Shown in pieces: positions 26,086 to 35,700 of a stretch of 64,000 bases of DNA. A program made the translations under genes and the position numbers. How positions within the stretch are numbered: the first letter of the stretch is position 1; every line of letters begins with the position of its first letter. The notes beneath the pieces are model-generated. The model saw only the letters and a list, made by a program, of their open reading frames with translations, made no database searches and was not told where the DNA came from. The stretch is from Pseudoflavitalea rhizosphaerae (lineage in GTDB: Bacteria > Bacteroidota > Bacteroidia > Chitinophagales > Chitinophagaceae): NCBI RefSeq assembly GCF_003991355.1, contig NZ_RCSU01000005.1, positions 1 through 64,000 on the forward strand. The letters run 5' to 3'.

Positions 26086-27576
26086 TCACTTCTTCCTGAA
26101 GAAGGGGATATATTTTTCTATCAGTTGGTTGATCTCGACAGATACTTTCAAAAAATAAATTGCCGGCACGAAAAGCAGACAGAATACCGTTGTTCTTATT
26201 GCGGCATCCAGGTAAATGGAACTGGCATTGGGTAAAAAATAGACAACTGGTATTACCAATGCCGCAAGGAGAACGGCCTGCAGGTCTTTCCAGGTATAAG
26301 GCTGAAGGCCGAATTTATACCACAAAAATCCGAAGCGCATCAGGTTGTAAAAAGTAAGTGACAGCAATGTAGAATAAGCTGCGCCGATCAGGCCATAGTG
26401 GGAAATCAGGATATAGTTCAGTGGCAGCGCAAGGAGTGTATAGATCACATTGGTGATAAAATCAACCTTCCAGTAATTGGAAGTTCCAATCACCTGGGAG
26501 TTGGAACCGGTGCCAAGATCTATGAGTTTACCGATGACCAACAGGAAGATCACCCACTCGATGCCCTTGTAATCACTTCCTAAAAAAGTAGCCAGGTTGT
26601 GTACATTCAGTATGGTAAGCGAGAAGATCATTAGGCCTATGACCAGCAGGTTGGCAACGCTTTTCGTGTACACCTGATTGATATGCTGCAGATCTTTGTT
26701 TTTCCATGCCTCTGCAAGCACCGGGATGGTGATGGAATTCATACTGCGTTGCGGGATTTCCATAATGGTTATCACATAGGTGGCGATGGTGAAAACTGCC
26801 GTGTCTGTAAGACCACGATCCGACTTTGCGGAAAGAATGAAGGTGTCAACGGTGCGGGAAAGAAGATTGAGGAACTGCGCTCCGAAGAGGAACAATCCGA
26901 AGTTGATCATTTTGCCTTTCATCCTCCTGGTAACAGTGCTGGGAGTGGAATAGAATCCGAATCCACCTGTCTTCCGCAACACTATGAACAGAAATATTAC
27001 AGGTAATAAATAGGAAGCAGAGAATAATTGTAAGAATTGATCCGTTCCGATGATCTGAGCGGCCAGCAATATGATCAGAACAGTAAAAACCAGCCGTACC
27101 AGGGTTTCACGCAGCGCATTGGAAACAACTCCTTTCCTGAAGGACCAGGCAAATGCTTCCAGCCAGGAATAAATAAGCATAAAAAAAGTGAGTGGGTATA
27201 CCAGATAACTGTATTCAACAAACAGCGGTGACCGCTCGCTGAATTTTCGCACAATGATATCCTTCATTGAAATGCCAATGATACTCACGATAACAAATCC
27301 CACAAGACAGACTATAAGCGTAATAAACGGCAGGTCATTCTTGCGGGCGGGAAGATAGCTTCTATAGAAAGGGAAGAATTTATAGATGATTGGCAGGCAA
27401 CCGAAAGTACAAAGATAGGCCAGTGTAGAACCAGTATCCAGCAGCAACCTGGTTAGTCCCAGTTGCTCCGTGGTCAACAGCCGGGGGCTAAGAACAATCA
27501 TATTGATCGCCCCGATAGCAAACCCTGCTACGATTATTATACTTGACCTGATGCTTTGCTTTTGAATGATGCCCAC
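26086..27576 (-). CDS. polysaccharide flippase (Wzx/MATE-like)
   Basis: A 496-residue polytopic membrane protein with about 12-14 transmembrane helices and the hydrophobic, weakly conserved pattern of the polysaccharide biosynthesis (RfbX/MurJ-like) superfamily. It should carry lipid-linked glycan units across the inner membrane. It is the last gene of a minus-strand run 30015-26086 (GT9, methyltransferase, FkbM, flippase). The window thus has both an ABC exporter (wzm/wzt) and a flippase, so two export routes may exist. Confidence 0.85.
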   Translation of the reverse strand: MGIIQKQSIRSSIIIVAGFAIGAINMIVLSPRLLTTEQLGLTRLLLDTGSTLAYLCTFGCLPIIYKFFPFYRSYLPARKNDLPFITLIVCLVGFVIVSIIGISMKDIIVRKFSERSPLFVEYSYLVYPLTFFMLIYSWLEAFAWSFRKGVVSNALRETLVRLVFTVLIILLAAQIIGTDQFLQLFSASYLLPVIFLFIVLRKTGGFGFYSTPSTVTRRMKGKMINFGLFLFGAQFLNLLSRTVDTFILSAKSDRGLTDTAVFTIATYVITIMEIPQRSMNSITIPVLAEAWKNKDLQHINQVYTKSVANLLVIGLMIFSLTILNVHNLATFLGSDYKGIEWVIFLLVIGKLIDLGTGSNSQVIGTSNYWKVDFITNVIYTLLALPLNYILISHYGLIGAAYSTLLSLTFYNLMRFGFLWYKFGLQPYTWKDLQAVLLAALVIPVVYFLPNASSIYLDAAIRTTVFCLLFVPAIYFLKVSVEINQLIEKYIPFFRKK

Positions 27577-27631
27577 TGCTGTAAGTGCTGGTTAAAATCA
27601 GGCAAGATAAAGCAAAATTGCAACTACGGGA

Positions 27632-28549
27632 TCATTTGGAAGGTTGTTGGGCATTTCTGAAGCCTCTTTCTCCGGTTATGATTCTGTTGGCGAGGTCTGC
27701 ATCGCTGCTATGCACCAGGCAAATATTGTAGTAATAGATCAGACTGGTTTTCCCATCGGAATAGTCGTGCAGATCCTGGATTAGTTCCCGGTCTGAAAGC
27801 GAGCCGGAAAGGATGTACCGGCCCCTGTCATCAAAAAAGAGAACTTTTTCGTAGCCTTCCCGTGCAAGGTCCAGCAAGGTTTGCAGGCCATTTTCGTGAA
27901 TGGCTCCCATGTTGTCGCGGTTGTATTCAAAATAGATCACCGGCCTTGTCTCCTTTATTAATGAAGCAGCTCCTCTGATGATCACCGTATCGAAACCTTC
28001 CGTGTCGATCTTCAGCAGTTTCATGGCATGTTTACTCAGGGAAGATTCCTGCACTACCGTATCCAGCGTTTTAATGGTCACTTCTTCGTTGCCGGCATTA
28101 GGAATGATAGTGGTGTTCCATCCTTTTTTCTGCAGATCAACTTTGATGGTACCTGTTTCTTCTCCGAGGAATTGCTGAACAAGATGAACATTCCTGAACT
28201 GTGCCGCATTTCTTTTGAGGTAGCTGAAAGAGAAATCATCACCTTCCACTGCAAGGATGGGTATATCCTGTACAGATTTGACGGTGGCTATGGTATCGCC
28301 GGTATTGGCACCGATATCTATAAATATGAGATCTGGGTACTTTTGAAGAACATAACCTGCAAGCCTCCCGATCTCACTGGCGAAATCCTTCTGAGTGGCA
28401 TAGGTCTTAATGAGAGGGTTTTGTACAGGAAGGGTAATGAGATAGTTGCCAACTTTTACAGGTTGCTCCTTCTTTAAGAAGGAGGTGGGAACAACTTTGA
28501 TGATATCGTATCCAAAATATCCTAAAAGATAGCGGATGAATTTTTTCAT
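27632..28549 (-). CDS. FkbM family methyltransferase
   Basis: A 305-residue SAM-dependent methyltransferase. FIDIGANTGDTIATV is the FkbM motif I, AVEGDDFSFSYLKRNA motif II, LKIDTEGFDTVIIRGA the FkbM-specific segment and YFEYNRDN the last strand. FkbM enzymes O-methylate sugars and other hydroxyls, and in glycan clusters they often modify the polysaccharide. It lies 15 bp after the preceding methyltransferase gene, in one operon. Confidence 0.88.
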   Translation of the reverse strand: MKKFIRYLLGYFGYDIIKVVPTSFLKKEQPVKVGNYLITLPVQNPLIKTYATQKDFASEIGRLAGYVLQKYPDLIFIDIGANTGDTIATVKSVQDIPILAVEGDDFSFSYLKRNAAQFRNVHLVQQFLGEETGTIKVDLQKKGWNTTIIPNAGNEEVTIKTLDTVVQESSLSKHAMKLLKIDTEGFDTVIIRGAASLIKETRPVIYFEYNRDNMGAIHENGLQTLLDLAREGYEKVLFFDDRGRYILSGSLSDRELIQDLHDYSDGKTSLIYYYNICLVHSSDADLANRIITGERGFRNAQQPSK

Positions 28550-28564
28550 GAAGGACAGCTTACT

Positions 28565-29137
28565 TTAGTTTTTTAAAACCTTTATGACCATTACCACATT
28601 GTAGTCGATCTCGCAATTACTTTGAAAAAGTATCTGGTGCGTGATGTTAGGTATCCCTGCAATTTTATCCGTCATATAATCCAGTCCCATATCGGCATGC
28701 ACATGGTGGATATTTAACGGTTGCCCGGTTTTCTGGCAATATGCTTCGTATACTTTCTGATCGGGGAACACAAGAATCAAATTACCGCCTGACTTTAAAA
28801 TGCGGATGAACTCTTCCAGTGCCTGCGTGGTATTCTTAAAATCTTCTATCAGGTGACTGGTATAAACATAATCATAAGTATTATCTGCAACAGGTATCTT
28901 TTCTTTCATCACATCAACTGCTATATCCACTTTATCCTTTCCGGTATAGGCATAAGGTTGCTCATAATCGATACCTACGCAGTCTTCTTTCCTGATCTTG
29001 TCGCCGCCAAAACCAATATCACATCCATTTCCCTGGCAATAGCCGATCACCAGGTGACGGACCTTGGAGGTTTCAGAGGTATACATTTCTTTAATGCCCA
29101 GCTTGCGCTTTATTTTCCGGATTAACTTTTGGATCAT
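28565..29137 (-). CDS. SAM-dependent methyltransferase, glycan cluster
   Basis: A 190-residue class I methyltransferase. The SAM site is an unusual GNGCDIGFGGDKI; then VGIDYEQP as motif II and DYVYTSHLIEDF as motif IV, with FIRILKSGGNLIL after it. The N-terminus is short and basic (IRKIKRKLGIK). Its start overlaps the stop of the GT9 gene by 4 bp, which ties it to glycan assembly. The substrate is unknown. Confidence 0.8.
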   Translation of the reverse strand: MIQKLIRKIKRKLGIKEMYTSETSKVRHLVIGYCQGNGCDIGFGGDKIRKEDCVGIDYEQPYAYTGKDKVDIAVDVMKEKIPVADNTYDYVYTSHLIEDFKNTTQALEEFIRILKSGGNLILVFPDQKVYEAYCQKTGQPLNIHHVHADMGLDYMTDKIAGIPNITHQILFQSNCEIDYNVVMVIKVLKN

Positions 29138-30015
29138 ATCAATGAATATTCTGTTATCAATCGGTCAATATGCTCCATTGCATACCCGCTGGTATGCAGG
29201 GAACATTTCGGAATGCCTTCGTTGCCCACCAGTTTGCAGTCGGGACCAGACTGGTTGTTTTTTACCTCGTGATAGCAACCGGCAAACTCACAGTATTGTT
29301 GCAAAAAAAAGCCTTTGAACAATTCCGGAAAATGCCTTAGCTCGGGCTTTACGGCGCCAAAGAAGATCAGTGAAGGAATGCCAAGGCTTGCGGCAATATG
29401 GCTGGGGCCTGAGTCCAGCCCAATGAAAAAGGAGCTGTGCCTGATAAGCCTTATCATTTCCCTGATGGAGGATTTGATATGCACCACTCCGGGAATTGAC
29501 GGAGGACTATTGCCTATCTGGTAAAGTGTTATGCCTTTCTGTTTAATATGGTTCGCCACTTGTTCCCAATCCACACCATATACCTTCCGGTAATTTTTTG
29601 ATGACATACTTTCCAGGTGCAATACTGCGTATTTGCCTTCTGGTAAGGGTGGTCTTTTTTCTTCAGTGCTGTTCAGGTAAAGTTTTGGATACTCACGGGT
29701 CAGGGGCAATCCGGCTTTTTCCTGGTAAGCTTGCAGGAAATGCTCCCTTGGTTTTTCCTCGTAAGCATTGTCGAGATTGATGAAAAAGACAGCAGATCTG
29801 CAAAAGGACTCAATGGTCCGGCATACTTTTTCGAATATACTCAGCTTGTTCCTGAAAACAACGTTGGAAAGAGGATAGTTTGCAAACAGTTCATTGACCG
29901 TGGTGAACACGATGACCTTTTTATTTCGTGCAGCCAGCGCGCGTATCACCGGCTCAATCCAAAGCACGTCGCCCAATGCTCTTTTGCGCACCAAATAAAC
30001 AAATGGCCTTTTCAA
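29134..30015 (-). CDS. family 9 glycosyltransferase (heptosyltransferase-like)
   Basis: A 293-residue GT-B fold enzyme. RKRALGDVLWIEPVIRAL is the acceptor-side N-terminal motif, YAVLHLES begins the second Rossmann domain, and FFIGLDSGPSHIAASLGIPSLIFFGA is typical of GT9 (here in two pieces around SGPSH). GT9 enzymes add heptose or similar sugars to lipopolysaccharide core. It is the first gene of the minus-strand run 30015-26086; the plus-strand GT2 gene starts 243 bp away. Confidence 0.85.
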   Translation of the reverse strand: MKRPFVYLVRKRALGDVLWIEPVIRALAARNKKVIVFTTVNELFANYPLSNVVFRNKLSIFEKVCRTIESFCRSAVFFINLDNAYEEKPREHFLQAYQEKAGLPLTREYPKLYLNSTEEKRPPLPEGKYAVLHLESMSSKNYRKVYGVDWEQVANHIKQKGITLYQIGNSPPSIPGVVHIKSSIREMIRLIRHSSFFIGLDSGPSHIAASLGIPSLIFFGAVKPELRHFPELFKGFFLQQYCEFAGCYHEVKNNQSGPDCKLVGNEGIPKCSLHTSGYAMEHIDRLITEYSLI

Positions 30016-30258
30016 TTCGTAACTGGTTTATCTGAGTAATTCCTCTGACAGCTGGTTTAATTCAGGTAAATTCTGGCAAACCAACGGTACATTTGCGCGC
30101 TTATTATACTTTTGCGAGCGAAAGCGCAATATACACAGGAAATTATACATTGTTGCCCGGAAAAAAAATCAACAAAACCAGTTTATCAGACAGTAGCGTA
30201 TTAATTTGATGAGATATTGCGGCATACCAATAGGAATTTAATGTAATATTTTATTTTA

Positions 30259-31182
30259 ATGAGCAGTCCGGTTCTTATTTCGATCTGTATCCCGGCTTAC
30301 AAACGGGTTGAGCTTCTGCAAAGACTGCTGCAGTCTATTGAGGTACAAACCTTGCGGGATTTTGAAGTAATTGTTACGGATGATAGTCCCGATAGCAGTG
30401 TTCAGGAATTATGCCTGGAATTTGCTGCAAGTTTTCCTTTGTATTATTACAGGAATGAAAAGGCATTGGGATCACCGGAAAATTGGAATGAATCCATCCG
30501 CCTGGCAAAAGGGCAATGGATCAAGATCATGCATGATGATGATGCGTTTGCCGGACCTGACAGTCTTCGTAAATTATATGAACTTACACAGAACGGCGCC
30601 GGTTTCGTTTTCTCCGGTTATCATATTATTGAAGGCGGACAGATCAGCGAAACACATGCCATATCCGCTGCCTGGGTGAAGCGGCTTCGCCGGGATCCCA
30701 GACTGCTGATGCAGCATAACGTGATAGGACACCCGAGCGTGGTGCTGCACAGAAATCAAAAAGATATCCTGTATGATCAGCGCATGAAATGGATGGTGGA
30801 TATTGACTTCTATATTCGTTACCTGCAATCCGCTCCATTCAATTACACGGTTGAGCCCCTCATCAATATCGGCTGGCACGAAGAACAGATCACCCGCTCT
30901 GTTTTTACGGATAAACAGGTGGTGGTCCCGGAAAACCTTTTGCTCCTGGATAAGCTCGGTGTGCAGTTTTTGAATAACCTGAAGGCATATGATCATTTCT
31001 GGCGCCTGCTGCGCAACTATGAAGTGAAGAACGCGGCAGAGCTGCAATCATTGTCGCCGGTGCCCGTACCGGCTTCCATTAAAAAAATGCTGAGCTTCCA
31101 GCGTATATTCCCCCGGGTTATATTGAAGTGGGGGCCTGCATCTAAAGTATCGATGCTGCTGAGCTGGTGGCTGAACCGCTGA
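30259..31182 (+). CDS. family 2 glycosyltransferase
   Basis: A 307-residue GT2. ISICIPAYKRVELLQRLL near the N-terminus, VTDDSPD, and the metal-binding MHDDD near residue 95 are the GT-A motifs; GHPSVVLHR and WMVDIDFYIRYL belong to the acceptor region. It is alone on the plus strand between two minus-strand runs of the same glycan locus and converges with a GT4 gene, 6 bp apart. The sugar specificity is unknown. Confidence 0.85.
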   Translation: MSSPVLISICIPAYKRVELLQRLLQSIEVQTLRDFEVIVTDDSPDSSVQELCLEFAASFPLYYYRNEKALGSPENWNESIRLAKGQWIKIMHDDDAFAGPDSLRKLYELTQNGAGFVFSGYHIIEGGQISETHAISAAWVKRLRRDPRLLMQHNVIGHPSVVLHRNQKDILYDQRMKWMVDIDFYIRYLQSAPFNYTVEPLINIGWHEEQITRSVFTDKQVVVPENLLLLDKLGVQFLNNLKAYDHFWRLLRNYEVKNAAELQSLSPVPVPASIKKMLSFQRIFPRVILKWGPASKVSMLLSWWLNR

Positions 31183-31188
31183 GCTTTT

Positions 31189-32370
31189 TCAGAAATCATT
31201 ATCTGTATACAGGAACTTCCTGTATTCCCTGCAAAACACTTCCCCGCTGAATTTTTCGATGGCGATCTCACGCCCGCGTTTACCGAATCCCTCCTTTGCT
31301 TCCGGATGCTCCACCAGCCATTGCAGCATGGTGACGCCTTCTTCCACAATTGCCGTTTCATCGGTGGATTTGATCAGTAATCCATTTTCCATATGCCTTA
31401 CATAATCAGGAATGGCATTCACGGCGGTGCTCATCACAATGCGGCCATGAGCCATCATCTGCATCACTACCAGTGGAAGGCCTTCATAAGCCGAAGTAAG
31501 GATCAGTACATCTGAATTGTGATAGAGTTGCAACATCTTCGCTTCGTCGCGAACATTACCATAGAAGGTACAGTAAGGATATTTTGAAGGATCGATTACG
31601 TTCTCTACGTCACCCACAAAGGAAAAATGAACAGGCGCATTTAACTGGTGCAGCTTCTCTGCAATAGCAGCTGTGAGCGGAACCCGCTTCTGTGGTGCTC
31701 CGCGGCCGATGAACACCACTTCCAGTTGCTTGTTATGTACGGGTCTGTAAGCTGGAATGGGGATCATATTTTCTGCAAAACGCAAACGCTTTGCCCAGGA
31801 GGGATCAACGCCGCATTGCTTGTACTGTTCCTCCACATCCTTCATCAGTTTCACGGTGCTGAATATGCGAAGTGTGATAAGATCGATAAAGCCGATGGAG
31901 TAGGGGAACCATGTATCGAGGTGACAAAGTTCAATGCGACGCACATTATTGCCCACATGGGCCAGCATCTTGTAGAAGAACAGCGATTCTCCTCCGAAGA
32001 TCACTGCATTGGGTGCGCTGTTGATCCATGAAGCCAGTACACCGCGGTAAAAGAAATTGACAAAATGATAGAGCTTGTTATCGATCTGTTGTGAAAGATC
32101 GATGCAATCGAAGTTGCTGAACAGCTCCAGGTGGCCATTGTTCTTTGGCTTCTTGGAAAAAATGATCAGCGGATTCTGGTCCCTGATGCAGGCTGCAATA
32201 TCAGCATTCACCTTGATGGCGCCGCCGATATCAGCGGAAGGGAAAAAAAGAAAAGTACTGGTCTTTTTTTTCAGGGGGAAGAGCCGTCCATAAATGATAC
32301 CCGCCAGCACAAAGGGGAACATCCCGATGTACTCCAGTCTTCTTTTCAACACTCCCTTTCGATGACTCAT
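31189..32370 (-). CDS. family 4 glycosyltransferase
   Basis: A 393-residue GT-B enzyme. The C-terminal domain shows the GT4 pattern: VVFIGRGAPQKRVPLTAAI, FYGNVRDEAKMLQLYHNSDVL and TSAYEGLPLVVMQMMAHGR, where the glutamate of the EGLP element is the E of the EX7E motif. An N-terminal hydrophobic stretch (FPFVLAGIIYGRLF) may anchor it at the membrane. Its start overlaps the stop of the epimerase-like gene by 4 bp (ATGA). Confidence 0.88.
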   Translation of the reverse strand: MSHRKGVLKRRLEYIGMFPFVLAGIIYGRLFPLKKKTSTFLFFPSADIGGAIKVNADIAACIRDQNPLIIFSKKPKNNGHLELFSNFDCIDLSQQIDNKLYHFVNFFYRGVLASWINSAPNAVIFGGESLFFYKMLAHVGNNVRRIELCHLDTWFPYSIGFIDLITLRIFSTVKLMKDVEEQYKQCGVDPSWAKRLRFAENMIPIPAYRPVHNKQLEVVFIGRGAPQKRVPLTAAIAEKLHQLNAPVHFSFVGDVENVIDPSKYPYCTFYGNVRDEAKMLQLYHNSDVLILTSAYEGLPLVVMQMMAHGRIVMSTAVNAIPDYVRHMENGLLIKSTDETAIVEEGVTMLQWLVEHPEAKEGFGKRGREIAIEKFSGEVFCREYRKFLYTDNDF

Positions 32371-33056
32371 GCTCCGTAATATTTATGCAGGATTTTTTGA
32401 AGATATCCTTCTCCGAATTGAATGCCCAGCGATTTGCAGACTTCAGCAATTTCATGGGTATCGATGTTCACCGGACCACCTCTGTCGGCCAACGTATAGA
32501 GCCCCTGCCTGCCACAGAACTCCTCGATCGTGTCTACGATATAGGTCACAGGATAACTGACAGTATTGGCAATATTCAATGTTCTGTTGGTAGCCATCTG
32601 GTGCTGCAGCATATGATCGGCGATCCTGAAAACATCCTCCACATCAATGATATTCCGCTCCGAATGCTGCCATATCTGAAAGGGAATGCCCTGCATGATA
32701 TGCTGGTAGAAATAGTTAAGGATCGTATTGGGATTATCTGACCGGCCTCCCAGGTTCGACAATCGGAAGATCGCATAGCGGTGGGCGTTGGAACGCACCA
32801 GTGCTTCCATGTTCAGTTTATGCTGAACATAGGTTGTTTGCTGAAGGTCTGGGTCTTCCACACTGGTGGTGCTGAAATATACCAGCAGTTTTTCCGGATG
32901 GGCTTCCATCGTCTGGCGCAACAGATTGGCCTCTCGCAGATAATCGCCTTCTGTACCCGATTTTGAGTTGGATACTCCCGATGCGAAGATCAGGAACCTT
33001 TCGTTCTGCGCATAACTTTCAAAACTCCTTGCCACGAGGCCATTTCCAATAACCAT
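32367..33056 (-). CDS. short NAD-dependent epimerase/dehydratase-like protein
   Basis: A 229-residue protein of the extended SDR fold. VIGNGLVARSF is a short nucleotide-binding loop (usual form GxxGxxG), STTSV is the catalytic-serine strand, YVQHKLNME matches the YxxxK motif and FRLSNLGGR follows as in sugar-nucleotide epimerases. It is about 80-100 residues shorter than a full epimerase, so it may be a reductase-like member. The ATG at 33056 avoids a 71-bp overlap with the YfhO gene that the longer frame would need. The substrate is unknown. Confidence 0.8.
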   Translation of the reverse strand: MVIGNGLVARSFESYAQNERFLIFASGVSNSKSGTEGDYLREANLLRQTMEAHPEKLLVYFSTTSVEDPDLQQTTYVQHKLNMEALVRSNAHRYAIFRLSNLGGRSDNPNTILNYFYQHIMQGIPFQIWQHSERNIIDVEDVFRIADHMLQHQMATNRTLNIANTVSYPVTYIVDTIEEFCGRQGLYTLADRGGPVNIDTHEIAEVCKSLGIQFGEGYLQKILHKYYGA

Positions 33057-33069
33057 TTTCTCTTTTCGT

Positions 33070-35631
33070 TTACTGCGCTTTGGGGCCAGATGAAGAATCC
33101 GCATCGGTTGCTCTGTTTTTCCAGAGCCACCAGCAGCCACCCAGCACCAGCAGGATGGAGATAATGCCTGAGATCAGCGTTACCATATTGCCCGTAGTAT
33201 AGGAAGCAGGTGCAAAACGGAATTCGATCGTATGCTTGCCTGCAGGAATACTCAAGCCGCGCAAAACATAATTGACTTTTACGATTGGCGCTTCCTTTCC
33301 GTCGATTGTGGCAGTCCAGCCATTGGGATAGTATACTTCGCTGAATACTGCAAACTGGTTGCTGGCAGCATTGCTTTCGTAGGAAACCAGATCATTGAGG
33401 TTGCTGGTCATGCGGATGGTAGCCAGTGAATCGAACTGTGGTTCAAACTGCACCTTGTTTTTTTCACGCTGATCAATAACCGCAGTGTCTGCAGGGTGGA
33501 AGTCGTTCAACGCTGCCATTTCAGCATCTGCATTGGGAACATAATTGAGTGCTTTTACAAACCATACGTTACCGAGAGCGCCGGGGTTCATCTGGGCCAT
33601 CGGCTGCCTGGTTTGCGGGTTGGCAGCTATGAAATATTTGGTGTTGAGCATGTTGAACACTTCCATATTACCCCTGTTCAGCTGGTGCGTGATCAGGTCA
33701 TCATAATTGGCGAGTCTGGCGGGCAGGTAACCACCAATGGAATGATGATGGAAAGATGCTCTGGAATCAGCAAACGGATTGCCGGCTGTTTGATCAAACA
33801 CGCGATAGAATGTAGTGTCCTGCTTGATCTGCATATCAGCAGCTGTTGCCTGATAAGGCGCCAGGAAATCATCTTTAGCTACATAGTTCTCATCCTTCAG
33901 GTACCTGCGGTCAACAGGAAGCAGGTCAACCAGGTTGAGAACAATGAGAGCAGCCATGATATACTCTGGTTTCAGTTTTTTCTGAACACCGAGCCAGATC
34001 AGTGCGGAGCCAAGCACGAGGAAGAGAATGGTGCGTAGCATATCGCCTTCATACAATGTTTTTCGATCGGCGCTCAATCCATTCATGATGGAAGAGGAGA
34101 TGGTCCGCGCCTGTTGCTGCACCTGTTCGTTCGGTTGTCCGCCCTGTGAGGCCATTTGCATGATAGCACCGGAAATACCTTCGCGAAGCTGGTTGTCTCC
34201 GGATGCTTTAAAGCTACCGGTGAAATAGGTGCCCACCAGGATGGCTACTACTGCCAGAACTGCAACACCTGCAACCTTCAGTTTTTTAAGCATCTCTGCT
34301 TTGTTGTATTCTCCGAAAAGAAGCTGATCCAATGCCATGCAGGCCAGCACGGCAAACGTAAGTTGCGGAATTACCAGTGCAGTTGTTGGAGCCCTGAATT
34401 TATTGTAGTAGGGAAGATAGTCGAATAGAAAATAGTTCAATGCCTGGAAATTGCTGCCCCAGGCCAGTACGATACCCAGGATGCTTGCTGCAATTAACCA
34501 TCCCTTATGCCAGGATTTTACAACAAAGATCCCAACGATGAAGAACAGGCAAATAAAAGCGCCGAGATAAACAGTGCCGGATGTGCCGGGCTGTGCGCCC
34601 CAGTAGGAGCTAAGTGCGGGATAAATATAATTGGCGAATTCCTGAGGCAGCTGTGATTCCTGCAATGCCTGGACGGCCTTGCCGTCTTCAGGAAGTTCAC
34701 GGGGACCATCACTGCCGCCGGCATATGCGGGCATGATCAGCGTCATGGTCTCACCGATACCATAACTCCAGTGAAAGGCATAGCTTTTATCGAGACCACC
34801 CTTTGATTTATTCTCATTCAGTTTTTTTCCATCAGGCCCCACAGTTAGCTCGGAACGTCCGCCACGCATAGACTCCTTCGCGTAGGAGTTGGTTGGCATC
34901 AATATCACGGCATAACTGGCAATTCCCAACGCTAATGAAACAGCGGCGAGGCCTGCTGTATAGATAACTGGTTTGAAATCTTTTTCTTTAATGGCACGTA
35001 TCAGCATTGCCACGCCCAAACATACTGCAATGAGGAAAGTGTAATACAATATCTGTACGTGGTTTTGCCAGGTAAGCAGGGTGCTGAACAGTAGAGTAAC
35101 AATGAAGCCCAGTACATATTTTCGCTGACTGAGCAGAATCAGGCCAGCAAGCAATGCAGGTGCATAACTCATGCTCATGAGTTTCGTATTATGACCAACT
35201 GCAGCAATGATGGCATTGTAGGACGCGAATGCATATCCGAGCGATCCGAATATTCCCACCATACTGCGGAGCCGCAGCACTACAGTCAGGATGTAGAAAC
35301 CAACGCAGGCCAGGAAGAAAAAGCTGGCAGGCGCCGGTAACCATAGTGAGAATACATTGTTCAGGTAAGCAAGTGTAACGAGGTATTTGGCTTCGATCCC
35401 GATCTGGAAAGCAGGGATACCGCTGTAAGCGCTGTTACTCCACAAAGGCCAGTGCCCATATTTTTCCTTGTACAGGTTGGATTGTTCAATCATACCTCTC
35501 CAGCCCAAAGTATCATGCTGGTTCAATATCATACCCTGGAACGCGGGTAAGCAGAAGAGGATGGAGATGATCAGAAAAATCCCTATCGCGATAACATGCG
35601 GCTTTAACTGCTGCCAGATTGTTTTGTTCAT
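33070..35631 (-). CDS. YfhO family multi-pass membrane protein
   Basis: An 853-residue protein with a dozen or more transmembrane helices followed by a large soluble part and a last C-terminal helix. The N-terminal NQHDTLGWRGMIEQSN and WSNSAYSGIPAFQIG match the YfhO pattern seen in GT-C-like enzymes. In Firmicutes, YfhO glycosylates lipoteichoic acid; in Bacteroidota the acceptor is not known. Residues before the M at 35631 are excluded because the helix begins right after it. It lies 13 bp upstream of the epimerase-like gene. Confidence 0.85.
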   Translation of the reverse strand: MNKTIWQQLKPHVIAIGIFLIISILFCLPAFQGMILNQHDTLGWRGMIEQSNLYKEKYGHWPLWSNSAYSGIPAFQIGIEAKYLVTLAYLNNVFSLWLPAPASFFFLACVGFYILTVVLRLRSMVGIFGSLGYAFASYNAIIAAVGHNTKLMSMSYAPALLAGLILLSQRKYVLGFIVTLLFSTLLTWQNHVQILYYTFLIAVCLGVAMLIRAIKEKDFKPVIYTAGLAAVSLALGIASYAVILMPTNSYAKESMRGGRSELTVGPDGKKLNENKSKGGLDKSYAFHWSYGIGETMTLIMPAYAGGSDGPRELPEDGKAVQALQESQLPQEFANYIYPALSSYWGAQPGTSGTVYLGAFICLFFIVGIFVVKSWHKGWLIAASILGIVLAWGSNFQALNYFLFDYLPYYNKFRAPTTALVIPQLTFAVLACMALDQLLFGEYNKAEMLKKLKVAGVAVLAVVAILVGTYFTGSFKASGDNQLREGISGAIMQMASQGGQPNEQVQQQARTISSSIMNGLSADRKTLYEGDMLRTILFLVLGSALIWLGVQKKLKPEYIMAALIVLNLVDLLPVDRRYLKDENYVAKDDFLAPYQATAADMQIKQDTTFYRVFDQTAGNPFADSRASFHHHSIGGYLPARLANYDDLITHQLNRGNMEVFNMLNTKYFIAANPQTRQPMAQMNPGALGNVWFVKALNYVPNADAEMAALNDFHPADTAVIDQREKNKVQFEPQFDSLATIRMTSNLNDLVSYESNAASNQFAVFSEVYYPNGWTATIDGKEAPIVKVNYVLRGLSIPAGKHTIEFRFAPASYTTGNMVTLISGIISILLVLGGCWWLWKNRATDADSSSGPKAQ

Positions 35632-35700
35632 TATTTCAGGATGGTTAAAAGATGCGACAAAATAAGGCAATTATTTGGTAAGTTGATCAGGCACTGAGTT